From NCBI GenBank assembly GCA_041481445.1, contig JBGPBV010000124.1, positions 1-21,233 of the forward strand: 21,233 bases of DNA, in the 5' to 3' direction. A program made the translations under genes and the position numbers. The DNA comes from AA29 sp041481445 (GTDB taxonomy: Bacteria; Acidobacteriota; Vicinamibacteria; Fen-336). The notes below the pieces were generated by a model. The model did not search any database. It had not been told where the DNA came from and saw nothing but the letters and a program-made list of their open reading frames with translations. This document shows positions 1-6,462 of the stretch, one piece after another (the stretch's first letter is position 1; every line of letters starts with the position of its first letter).

Positions 1-1487
1 ACGCTCTTGACCAGGTTGGCCTCGAAGCCGGCCTTGATCGCGTGCTTGCCGCGGATGAGGGAGATGTTGTCGTTGAGCTGGATGCGCTGGTCGTAGTAGT
101 CGACGGGGATGAAGAAGGGCTCGCCGAAACGGTAGCCGCGGCCGAAGTCGAAGGCGGTGTCGGGCAGGGGCCGGCTCTGGCCGGTGACGTTGGGGCCGTC
201 GTAGGGCCGCGGCCGGTACTCGCGCGCGAACTGGAAGCGGAGCTCGTTGAGCACGCTGGCGGAGAGGCTCGAGATCAGCGACCCGCTGCCGGCGTGGGAA
301 TAGTCCTTCTCGATGGCGTTCGCGCTCGTGCCCCAGGAGTCCACGTCGAAGGTGCCGTTCTGCTGCTCGGACCAGGTGTAGTTGTAGCGCAGGGTGAGGA
401 GGTTCGTCGGGTTGAGCTGCCAGTCGATCTTGCCCAGGAACACGCGGGCGTCGTTGGTGCGATCGATGGGGCCGTTCTCGTTCGGGCTGCCCAGGGCGGC
501 GAAGAAGTCGACCAGCCGCTGCTCGATGCGCGAGGGGTCGGTCTGCTTGGTGGAGCGGCCGCGCTGGTAGTCGAGGGCGGTGAAGAAGAACGCCTTGTCC
601 TTGGCGATGGGCCCGCCCAGCGTGAACCCGGCCTGCTGCTGGTTGAAGTCCGTCTTGGGGGCGGTGGTCCCGTCGCCGCGCTTGGGGGCGGAGGAGAGCC
701 CCTGGTTCTTGAAGTAGCCGTGCACGGTGCCGTGGAAGTCGTTGGTGCCCGACTTGGTCACGACGTTGACGAACCCGCCGTTGCTGCGCCCGAACTCGGC
801 GGGAGCGCCTTCCGCCACCACCACCACCTCCTTGACCGCGTCGAGGTTGAAGGTGAAGGCCGGCCGCTGTCCGCCGCGCTGCTCCCCGAAGAACGGGTTG
901 TTGAAGTCGGCCCCGTCCACGGAGATGTTGTTGGCGATGCCCTTCTGGCCGTTGACGGTGAGCTCGTCGCCGTCCGGGCCCTGCACGATGCTCACGCCCG
1001 GAGTGAGCTTCGTGAAGTCGAGGAAGTTCCGCCCGTTGTTGGGGAGGCCGCGGATGGCGGCGTCGTCGATGCGGTCGGAGCCCTCCGCGCGCGTGGTCTC
1101 GACCAGCGGGGCCGCCCCCGTGACCACGACCTCTTCCTGGACGGTCGATACCTTGAGGGTCAGGTCCAGGTTGATGGTCTGGCCCACGGCGAGGTTGATC
1201 CCGTCGCGCACGAGGGTAGCGAAGCCGGCCAGGGCGACGGTGACGCGATACGGGCCCAGCGGCAGCAGCAGGCCGCGGAAGCGCCCGCCGCCGTCCGTGG
1301 TGAGGGCGCGCTCGAAGTTGGTCGCGGTGTTGCGGATCGTGACGCTGACTCCGGGGGCGGGGGCCCCGCTCGCGTCCAGGACCGTGCCTTCGATGACGCC
1401 CGTCGTCGCCTGGGACTGCGCCAGCACGGGCACGGCCAGGCCGAGCGCGAGGAGCGCGATGAGAAGTGATCGGGTGAGCGTCGTCAT
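1..1487 (-). CDS. TonB-dependent receptor, Oar-like, N-terminal part (runs off left edge)
   Basis: An outer-membrane TonB-dependent receptor, of which 495 N-terminal residues are visible; the C-terminal barrel lies beyond base 1. The start is the ATG at 1487-1485, preceded by AAGGAGG at a 5-bp spacing. Residues 1-23 form a Sec signal peptide (hydrophobic core, VLA|Q cleavage). Residues about 28-110 are a carboxypeptidase-regulatory-like beta-sandwich (GVIEGTVLDASGAPAPGV). A plug domain follows, with the typical LPNNGRNFLDF, SVDGADFNN and EFGRSNGGFVNVVTKSGTN motifs (about 115-230), and then the start of the beta-barrel. This order is that of the Oar/acidobacterial SusC-like receptor group, which imports large ligands or has roles in adhesion; the substrate cannot be told from sequence. 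The gene has its own promoter (1536-1564). The tonB-like gene at 5421-6311 could energise it. Confidence 0.92.
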   Translation of the reverse strand, partial: MTTLTRSLLIALLALGLAVPVLAQSQATTGVIEGTVLDASGAPAPGVSVTIRNTATNFERALTTDGGGRFRGLLLPLGPYRVTVALAGFATLVRDGINLAVGQTINLDLTLKVSTVQEEVVVTGAAPLVETTRAEGSDRIDDAAIRGLPNNGRNFLDFTKLTPGVSIVQGPDGDELTVNGQKGIANNISVDGADFNNPFFGEQRGGQRPAFTFNLDAVKEVVVVAEGAPAEFGRSNGGFVNVVTKSGTNDFHGTVHGYFKNQGLSSAPKRGDGTTAPKTDFNQQQAGFTLGGPIAKDKAFFFTALDYQRGRSTKQTDPSRIEQRLVDFFAALGSPNENGPIDRTNDARVFLGKIDWQLNPTNLLTLRYNYTWSEQQNGTFDVDSWGTSANAIEKDYSHAGSGSLISSLSASVLNELRFQFAREYRPRPYDGPNVTGQSRPLPDTAFDFGRGYRFGEPFFIPVDYYDQRIQLNDNISLIRGKHAIKAGFEANLVKS

Positions 1488-1535
1488 GGAGGCCTCCTTG
1501 CCCCGAACGGGAACGCGGCGGGTGTTCGCGTCGAG

Positions 1536-1564
1536 ACTATATGCAGGCGCGCCGCGCCAGGCAA
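1536..1564 (-). promoter_or_regulatory. Sigma-70-like promoter of the TonB-dependent receptor
   Basis: On the minus strand, TTGCCT (1564-1559) and TATAGT (1541-1536) are separated by exactly 17 bp. The hexamers match the sigma-70 consensus at four and five positions in an otherwise GC-rich gap. The start codon lies about 48 bases downstream of the -10. The assignment comes from sequence only. Confidence 0.6.
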
Positions 1565-1609
1565 GGGACAGTCCGGCCGGCGCCGAGGCCGTCCAGGACT
1601 CCGGACGCC

Positions 1610-2368
1610 TCAGCGGGCGCGGAGCAGCTCCTCGATGCGGGCGGCGAAGGCGGAGTAGGGCGCCGCCCCCACCACGCGAACCCCCGCGATGCCTTTCGGG
1701 GTCTCGCGGCCGATCAAGAAGGAGGGCGTGCGGTCGAAACCGGCGGCCAGGGCGTCCGCGCGGTCGGCCTTGACCGCGTCACGGAAGCGTCCCTGGTCCA
1801 GGCAGGTGCGCAGCGCCGCCGGCGCCAGCCCGGCGTCACCGGCCAGGACGGCGTAGCGCTCGGCGGAGAAGCCCTCGCGGTCGGCGAGCAGGGCCTGCCG
1901 CATCGGCCAGAACTTCCCCTGGGCGGCCGCGCAGCGTGCGACCTCGGCGGCGGTGGCGGCGTGCGGGTGGATGTCGAGGGGCAGATCGCGCACGACGTAG
2001 CGCACCTTCCCCGTATCGACGTACTTCTGCTTGATGAGCGGGAAGGTGTCGCGCTGGTAGCGCCGGCAGAACGGGCACTCGTAGTCCGTGAGCTCCACCA
2101 TCACCACGGGCGCCCGGGCCTGCCCGAGGCTCTGCCCTCCTCCGCCGCCGAGCACCACGCGGTCGCTGGGGGGCGACGGGGCGCGGCTGGGAGGCGCGGG
2201 AGCGCCGGGCCTGGACGACGCGGCTTGGGCGGCCGGCGCGGCCGAAGGCGCCGGGTGAGCGGCCGTGAAGTCCACGCGCGCGCCGCTGCCGCACCCGGAG
2301 GCGACGACCAGGGTCGCGACGGCGGTGACGGCGGCTCCCCGCCTCGCGCGTCCGCGGTGCGCCGGCAT
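1610..2368 (-). CDS. DsbA-like thioredoxin-fold lipoprotein (thiol-disulfide oxidoreductase)
   Basis: A 252-aa protein of the DsbA/thioredoxin-4 family, predicted to catalyse thiol-disulfide exchange in the periplasm. The frame is open upstream to 2572, but the ATG at 2368 is preferred: GGAGGG stands just before it, and translation from there gives an Arg-rich n-region, a hydrophobic stretch and a lipobox (VASGC, Cys26). A Pro/Ala-rich tether (about 37-70) leads to the thioredoxin fold. The active site is CPFC at 98-101 in a TDYECPFC context, and the cis-proline loop is TPSF at 214-217. Together these fit a membrane-anchored DsbA-like domain, as in the DSBA oxidoreductases next to vitamin K epoxide reductases, but no VKOR or DsbB partner is in the window. 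The gene is divergent from the receiver gene. Lipidation is inferred. Confidence 0.85.
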   Translation of the reverse strand: MPAHRGRARRGAAVTAVATLVVASGCGSGARVDFTAAHPAPSAAPAAQAASSRPGAPAPPSRAPSPPSDRVVLGGGGGQSLGQARAPVVMVELTDYECPFCRRYQRDTFPLIKQKYVDTGKVRYVVRDLPLDIHPHAATAAEVARCAAAQGKFWPMRQALLADREGFSAERYAVLAGDAGLAPAALRTCLDQGRFRDAVKADRADALAAGFDRTPSFLIGRETPKGIAGVRVVGAAPYSAFAARIEELLRAR

Positions 2369-2406
2369 CGGGACCCTCCGGCCCGAGTCTGGAGCGAGCG
2401 AGGCGC

Positions 2407-2435
2407 TTGAGACGGGCGGCGGAGGCGTGTACATT
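2407..2435 (+). promoter_or_regulatory. Sigma-70-like promoter driving the receiver gene
   Basis: TTGAGA (2407-2412) and TACATT (2430-2435) are separated by 17 bp. The predicted transcription start (about 2442) falls 2-4 bases before an in-frame GTG at 2445, which suggests a leaderless mRNA. It lies in the gap between two divergent genes. Confidence 0.5.
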
Positions 2436-2444
2436 TGCGCGTTT

Positions 2445-2852
2445 GTGGCTTTCTCCTCCCCCGCGCGGCTGGTCGGACGTCGCATCCTGGTCGTGGACGA
2501 CGACCGCGTGGCCCTCACCATCCTCTGCTCGATGCTGCGCGCGGAGGGCGCGGAGGTCGAGAGCGCGGGCACCGGCCGGGACGCTCTGGGCCTCCTCCGC
2601 AGGTCGCGCTTCGACTTCCTCCTCTGCGACGTCTACATGCCGGACATGGACGGCTTCGAGCTCATCCGGCAGGTGCGGCTGCTCGCGCCCGGGGCGGGAA
2701 GCTCGGTGCCGGCGGTGGCCATCACCGCCCACCCTTCGTTCGAGAACCGCCGGGATGCGCAGCGCGCGGGGTTCCAGGACCTCGTGACCAAGCCGGTGGA
2801 GGCCTCGGCCCTGGTCGACGTCGTGCTCAGGCTCTGCCGCCCCGGCGCCTGA
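2445..2852 (+). CDS. Stand-alone response-regulator receiver domain protein (CheY-like)
   Basis: A single receiver domain of about 135 aa with no output domain. The acidic pocket is DDD at 18-20 (VVDDDR), the phospho-acceptor is Asp62 (LLCDVYMPDMDG), the switch Thr is Thr94 (AITAH), and the conserved Lys is Lys116 (VTKPVE). It therefore should accept phosphate from a histidine kinase and signal by protein contact, in the manner of CheY or Spo0F. No kinase is present nearby, so the partner is unknown. The frame is open upstream to 2265, but that region overlaps the divergent dsbA-like gene and reads like non-coding sequence. GTG 2445 is preferred because of the promoter at 2407-2435; GTG 2427 (VYICAF...) is the alternative. 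The gene is convergent with ybaB, with 10 bp between the stops. Confidence 0.85.
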   Translation: MAFSSPARLVGRRILVVDDDRVALTILCSMLRAEGAEVESAGTGRDALGLLRRSRFDFLLCDVYMPDMDGFELIRQVRLLAPGAGSSVPAVAITAHPSFENRRDAQRAGFQDLVTKPVEASALVDVVLRLCRPGA

Positions 2853-2862
2853 ACGCGAGCGA

Positions 2863-3174
2863 TCAGGAGAGGCCCGGGATCTTCATGCCGCCGGTCAGAC
2901 CGCCGATCTTCTCCTGGATGGCCTCGTCCACCTTGCGGGAGGCCTCGTTGACGGCGGCGGTGACGAGGTCCTGGAGCATCTCGACGTCGTCCTTGCTGAC
3001 CACTTCCGGGTCGATGCGCAGGCTCTTGAGCGCCTTGTGCCCGTCCATGACGACCTTGACCATGCCCCCGCCGGAGGTGGCCTCGATCTCCAGGGCGTCG
3101 ATCTCCCGCTGAACGCGCTCCTGCGCCTGCTGGAGCTGCTTCATGAGCTTCTGCGGGTTGCCGAAGGGGTTCAT
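2863..3174 (-). CDS. ybaB: YbaB/EbfC family nucleoid-associated protein
   Basis: A 103-aa small DNA-binding protein of the YbaB/EbfC family, full length for the family. It begins MNPFGNPQKLMKQLQQAQERV, the usual Met/Gln-rich coiled-coil opening, followed by IEATSGGGMVKVVMDGHKALKSL and the ending GGLTGGMKIPGL. Family members form tweezer-like dimers that bind DNA and act as nucleoid proteins or mild regulators. It lies 111 bp downstream of dnaX on the same strand, the conserved dnaX-ybaB order. The usual third member recR is not adjacent: a convergent receiver gene occupies that place. The 111-bp gap is longer than usual and holds a strong inverted repeat, so ybaB may be transcribed partly on its own. 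Confidence 0.93.
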   Translation of the reverse strand: MNPFGNPQKLMKQLQQAQERVQREIDALEIEATSGGGMVKVVMDGHKALKSLRIDPEVVSKDDVEMLQDLVTAAVNEASRKVDEAIQEKIGGLTGGMKIPGLS

Positions 3175-3188
3175 GGGGGCATCTTATC

Positions 3189-3240
3189 TCAGGGGGGGGA
3201 CTCGCCCATCATCCGCTCGCGGCTTCGCGTCCCCCCCTGA
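3189..3240. repeat. Inverted repeat with 10-bp arms of G/C runs in the dnaX-ybaB gap
   Basis: TCAGGGGGGG (3189-3198) and CCCCCCCTGA (3231-3240) are perfect reverse complements separated by 32 bp. A transcript in either direction could form a very stable stem. A second GC palindrome (GCGGCGCCGCGCCGC) lies at about 3265-3279, next to the dnaX stop. No U-tract follows, so an intrinsic terminator is not established. A processing site or attenuator between dnaX and ybaB is possible. Confidence 0.55.
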
Positions 3241-3285
3241 AACCCCCCACCGCTGGGCCGCCGCGGCGCGGCGCCGCGCTCCTCG

Positions 3286-4980
3286 CTAGCCCTTGCTCTC
3301 GCGCACGTCGACGACGCGCCCGCCGAACAGGTCGAGCGCCTCCTGCACCGCCGGCTCGCGCGAGGCCTCCTCGAGGAGCTTCTCCTTCTTTCGATCGGCG
3401 GGCGCGGGCGCGGTCTCCGCGCCCGCCGGCCCGGGCTCCGCCGCGGCGGCGGCGATCTTCACCTTCAGGGGACGCCCCGAGGCCTTGCGGGCGAGCTCGC
3501 GGTACTCCTCGGCGTGCATGCTCGCCATCGCGAAGTAGTCGGGCGCCACCTCGAGCACGAGCGCGTCGCCCTCCTCGTGCACGCGGGCCGATCGGAGCGC
3601 CTGGGCGAGCGACGGCCTCGACTGCGCATGGGCCAGCATCGCCTGGAGGATCGCACCGGCCCCCTCGGCCGCGGTGGGGGGAACGATTGCCGCCGGGGGT
3701 GGCGCCGGCGGTTCGGGCGCGGGCTCGGGGCGCGGCGTCGCCCGCGGCGCGGGTGCGACTTCCTTTCGCGCCGAAGGTACCGGGGCGAGCGCCGGCACGG
3801 GCGCCGTGGCCGTGGTGGTGGTGGCCGGCCCGCCGCCGGCCAGCCGCTCCACCCGCGCCAGGAGGTCCGCGAACGGCAGCAGCCGTCGCATCTGGACGAT
3901 CTTGAGCAGCGCCATCTCGAGCGTCACCCGGGGATCCGGGGCCAGGCGCATGTCCGTCTCCGCCTTGGCCAGGGCCTCGAAGATCCGGAGCAGGTCCTCC
4001 TCCGAGAGCGCGGCCGCGACGGGGCGCAGCCGCTCGCGCTCCTCGGGGACGATCTGCGCGAGGAGCCCGCTTTCGCCCGGCGCCACCTTGAGGAGCAGGA
4101 CCTCGCGGAAGTGCAGGATCAGCTCGCGGGTGAAGTTCCGGTAGTCGGCCCCGTAGTCGGAGAGCCGCTCGACCAGCTCCAGGGCGGCCATGCTGTCGCC
4201 CGCCGCCACCGCCCGCGAGGCGGCCAGGAGCAGCTCGCGGTCCACGAGGCCGAGCAGGGCGGACACGTCCTCGTCCTTCACCGCGTGTCCGCTGAACGAG
4301 AGCACCTGGTCGAACAGGCTCAGGGCGTCGCGCGCGCTCCCCTCCGCGGCCCGGGCCAGCCGGGCCAGCGTGTCGTCCGAGACCTCGATGCCTTCCCCCT
4401 CCGCGACCTGGCGCAGGTGGGCCAGCAGCTCCCGGGCCGGGATCAGGCGGAAGTCGTACTGCTGGCAGCGGGAGAGGATCGTGTCCGGGATCTTGTGGTA
4501 CTCGGTGGTGGCGAAGATGAACTTGACGCGCGGCGGCGGCTCTTCCAGCGTCTTCAGGAGCGCGTTGAACGCTCCCGTGGAGAGCATGTGGACCTCGTCG
4601 ATGATCCAGATCTTGAAGCGGTCGCGCGCGGGGTTGTAGCGCGCGCTCTCGCGCAGCTCGCGGACCTGCTCGACCCCGTTGTGGGTGGCGCCGTCGATCT
4701 CCTGCACGTCGAGCGACGTGCCGGCCGTGATCTCCAGGCAGGAGGCGCACTCCCCGCAGGGCTCGGCGGTGGGGCCCTCGCCCTTGCCGCAGTTGAGGGC
4801 CTTGGCCAGGATGCGCGCGGTCGTGGTCTTGCCCACTCCGCGCGCGCCCGAGAGCAGGAACGCGTGCCCGATCCGTCCCGAGGCCAGCGCGTTCTTGAGG
4901 GTGCGCGTGACGGTGGCCTGGCCCACGACCTCGTCGAAGGTCCGGGGACGCCATTTCCGTGCGAGGACGAGGTAGGGCAT
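3286..4980 (-). CDS. dnaX: DNA polymerase III subunit gamma/tau (clamp loader ATPase)
   Basis: A 564-aa clamp-loader subunit of the replicative DNA polymerase III holoenzyme. The start chosen is the ATG at 4980, giving the canonical MPYLVLARKWRP...VVGQ opening; an in-frame start 48 bases upstream would overlap the SRP RNA. Visible features are Walker A GARGVGKT (45-52), four zinc-binding cysteines (C64, C75, C78, C81), Walker B IWIIDEVH (124-131) and the SRC motif at 170-172. An AAA+ lid and collar domain follow, then a Pro/Ala-rich linker at about 395-440 and a short C-terminal tau-like domain with 'RPLKVKI' and 'LFGGRVVDVRE' blocks. I see no A-AAA-AAG slippery site, so a programmed frameshift making a separate gamma form is not evident. 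The neighbours (SRP RNA upstream, ybaB downstream) are classical. Confidence 0.96.
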   Translation of the reverse strand: MPYLVLARKWRPRTFDEVVGQATVTRTLKNALASGRIGHAFLLSGARGVGKTTTARILAKALNCGKGEGPTAEPCGECASCLEITAGTSLDVQEIDGATHNGVEQVRELRESARYNPARDRFKIWIIDEVHMLSTGAFNALLKTLEEPPPRVKFIFATTEYHKIPDTILSRCQQYDFRLIPARELLAHLRQVAEGEGIEVSDDTLARLARAAEGSARDALSLFDQVLSFSGHAVKDEDVSALLGLVDRELLLAASRAVAAGDSMAALELVERLSDYGADYRNFTRELILHFREVLLLKVAPGESGLLAQIVPEERERLRPVAAALSEEDLLRIFEALAKAETDMRLAPDPRVTLEMALLKIVQMRRLLPFADLLARVERLAGGGPATTTTATAPVPALAPVPSARKEVAPAPRATPRPEPAPEPPAPPPAAIVPPTAAEGAGAILQAMLAHAQSRPSLAQALRSARVHEEGDALVLEVAPDYFAMASMHAEEYRELARKASGRPLKVKIAAAAAEPGPAGAETAPAPADRKKEKLLEEASREPAVQEALDLFGGRVVDVRESKG

Positions 4981-5005
4981 GGGATGGGGAGGGCCGGCCC
5001 GACGT

Positions 5006-5105
5006 GAACCCCGGCTGTCCTGCGGCACACTCGAGAGCGCCCGACCGTTGCTCCCTTCCGGGCCTGGCGGGGTTGGGGCGCCTCGCGTTGCGCAGGGCCG
5101 GGATC
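5006..5105 (-). ncRNA. ffs: Signal recognition particle RNA (small bacterial 4.5S type)
   Basis: The minus strand carries the universally conserved SRP helix-8 core: GCCAGGCCCGGAAGGGAGCA followed by ACGG, with a GGAA tetraloop at 5059-5056, the symmetric internal loop and the asymmetric loop. The outer strands pair: CCCGGC near 5102-5097 with GCCGGG near 5015-5010, and CCTGCG with CGCAGG. This closes a hairpin of about 100 nt, the usual size of the 4.5S form lacking an Alu domain. The RNA binds Ffh and targets ribosomes making membrane and exported proteins. It lies immediately upstream of dnaX, a common bacterial arrangement. The exact ends are estimated from base pairing. Confidence 0.9.
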
Positions 5106-5185
5106 CACGTCCGGCCGACCCTGGATCTAGGCTACTACAGATGGGGGCTGGCCGTGCCCGGCAACTTTGGCCCCGCGCCCGGCGG

Positions 5186-5212
5186 TTGTGGAGGCGCCGC
5201 CCATCGTATAAG
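5186..5212 (+). promoter_or_regulatory. Possible promoter of tRNA-Ser
   Basis: A TATAAG hexamer at 5207-5212 is a strong -10 match in an AT-poor region. It is preceded by TTGTGG (5186-5191) at a short 15-bp spacing. Transcription would begin about 50 bases before the tRNA. The -10 is the more credible half. Confidence 0.35.
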
Positions 5213-5267
5213 TTACGAAGAGTCCCAGCCGGCGCGGCCCGTCCACGTGACGCCGCCGCGAGCTCGC

Positions 5268-5359
5268 GGAGAGATGCGAGAGCCAGGCTGAATCGGCGTG
5301 ACTGGAAATCACGTGAGGGCGAAAGTCCTCCGGGGGTTCGAATCCCCCTCTCTCCGCCA
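5268..5359 (+). tRNA. tRNA-Ser (anticodon GGA)
   Basis: A 92-nt class II tRNA with an encoded CCA. The acceptor arms GGAGAGA (5268-5274) and TCTCTCC (5349-5355) pair fully, with discriminator G5356 and CCA at 5357-5359. The anticodon stem GTGA/TCAC encloses the loop CTGGAAA, giving anticodon GGA for UCC/UCU serine codons. The variable arm is long (GAGGGCGAAAGTCCTC), as expected for serine. The T-loop is GGGGGTTCGAATCCCCC. No integrase or duplicated 3' end was seen nearby, so there is no sign of an integrated element. Confidence 0.97.
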
Positions 5360-5420
5360 ACCTCGCCGACCCGCGCCCCCGGGGTCCCTCAGGGGCCGAT
5401 GCAGGTCTGGCGCCGCGACG

Positions 5421-6311
5421 CTACGAGGCGGACGCGCGCTGGGTCAGGCTGAACCGCACGGAGACGGTCATCGAGACGCGCATGGGCACGCCCCCGACGA
5501 GCGTCGGGGTGAACACCCATTGCCGGGCGGCGGCCATGGCGGCCGCGTCGAGCAGCGGGATGCTGCGCAGGACGCGGACGTCGTCCACGTGGCCGTCGGG
5601 CCGGATCGTCACCTCGAGCAGCACGACCCCCTCGACGTTGCTGCGGGCGGCGATGTCGGGGTAGACGGGCGGGACGTTCTTGATCCTCCTCGGCTCCCTC
5701 ACCGCGCCGCCCACGCGGACGGGCGCACCCGGCTCGGGATCGGCCGGACGTGGCTCGAGGACGCCCCCGACGATCCCGCCGGGAACGCCCTCCTCGACGC
5801 CGCCGGGAACGCCGTCTTCGATCGCCGGCGCCTGTGGTGCGGGCGGACCGCCGTCGATCGGGTCCTCCGTCCGGGCTACGGGCGCGATCACGGCCGCGGC
5901 TCTCTCCACGTGGGCAGCCTCGGCGGCCTTGCGCCGCTCGCGAGGGGTCGCGGCCCGCGGCAGCGCGGGCGCGGCCGGGGGCGGCGGCGGAGCCAGAGCG
6001 GGCTGGACGAACAGGACGTTCGTGCCGGCGACGGGCGCGGGCAAGTCGTCCGATCTCATCAGCGGCGTGACGACGACGGCACCGAGGGCCGCCAGGTGGA
6101 TCGCGAGCGCGATGGCCCAGCGCCAGGGCCGGTTCCCGCCGACTCGCCCCGACGCGCCACTCACGACGCCGGCCTCGAGCCTCAGGTCGGGCTCGGGAGC
6201 GCCGGACGGCAGGGGGAGAGGCGAGGGGCGCGCGCTCGAGGCGGCCACCATCTCCTCGCGGATCTCGTCGAGGAGGCCTCCGAGCGGCGAGCGGATCGAT
6301 TCCCGGGTCAT
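5421..6311 (-). CDS. tonB: TonB family energy-transducing protein
   Basis: A 296-aa protein that should couple the inner-membrane proton-motive force to outer-membrane TonB-dependent receptors. The cytoplasmic N-terminus (1-60) is unusually long. It is followed by a single membrane segment at about 62-84 (WAIALAIHLAALGAVVV), then a periplasmic Pro/Ala-rich spacer with VPGGVEEGVPGGIVGG (168-183). The C-terminal TonB domain spans about 204-289, with PPVYPDIA, VEGVVLLEVTIRPDG and AAARQWVFTPT, which are diagnostic for the family. It is monocistronic here, without exbB or exbD next to it. The receptor at 1-1487 is a plausible partner, though genomes of this kind usually hold many receptors. It is divergent from the CHAT operon across a 151-bp gap. 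Confidence 0.92.
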   Translation of the reverse strand: MTRESIRSPLGGLLDEIREEMVAASSARPSPLPLPSGAPEPDLRLEAGVVSGASGRVGGNRPWRWAIALAIHLAALGAVVVTPLMRSDDLPAPVAGTNVLFVQPALAPPPPPAAPALPRAATPRERRKAAEAAHVERAAAVIAPVARTEDPIDGGPPAPQAPAIEDGVPGGVEEGVPGGIVGGVLEPRPADPEPGAPVRVGGAVREPRRIKNVPPVYPDIAARSNVEGVVLLEVTIRPDGHVDDVRVLRSIPLLDAAAMAAARQWVFTPTLVGGVPMRVSMTVSVRFSLTQRASAS

Positions 6312-6399
6312 ACCTGCCTGTAGACGCTCCTACGCGGCCGCCGCCCGTGATGTTCAGCGGCCAGTGACCGGCCGCACGTCCGGTGAGCCCCTGCACGCC

Positions 6400-6425
6400 G
6401 GAACCTCCGGCGGGAAAACGTCGTA
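6400..6425 (+). promoter_or_regulatory. Possible ECF-type promoter of the CHAT-sigma operon
   Basis: GGAACC (6400-6405) and CGTA (6422-6425) are spaced so that 17 bp separate AAC from CGTA. That is close to the general ECF pattern (a GGAAC-like -35 and a CGT-containing -10). The -35 lies inside a small inverted repeat, CCGGA/TCCGG at 6398-6410. Because the operon encodes an ECF-type sigma, autoregulation is suggested but unproven. Confidence 0.3.
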
Positions 6426-6462
6426 CCCACGGACACCTGTGGTATTACCGTCGCGGAGTCCA

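Noticed and set aside
42..1469. 475-codon plus-strand frame at the left edge
   Set aside because: It is the antisense shadow of the TonB-dependent receptor, whose minus-strand translation has clear family motifs.
5268..5359. tRNA-Ser as an attachment site for an integrated element
   Set aside because: No integrase, no direct repeat of the tRNA 3' end found by eye, and the flanks are ordinary chromosomal genes.
5680..6462. Upstream 261-codon extension of the CHAT gene
   Set aside because: It is antisense to tonB, and the signal peptide plus GGAG mark the start at 6463.
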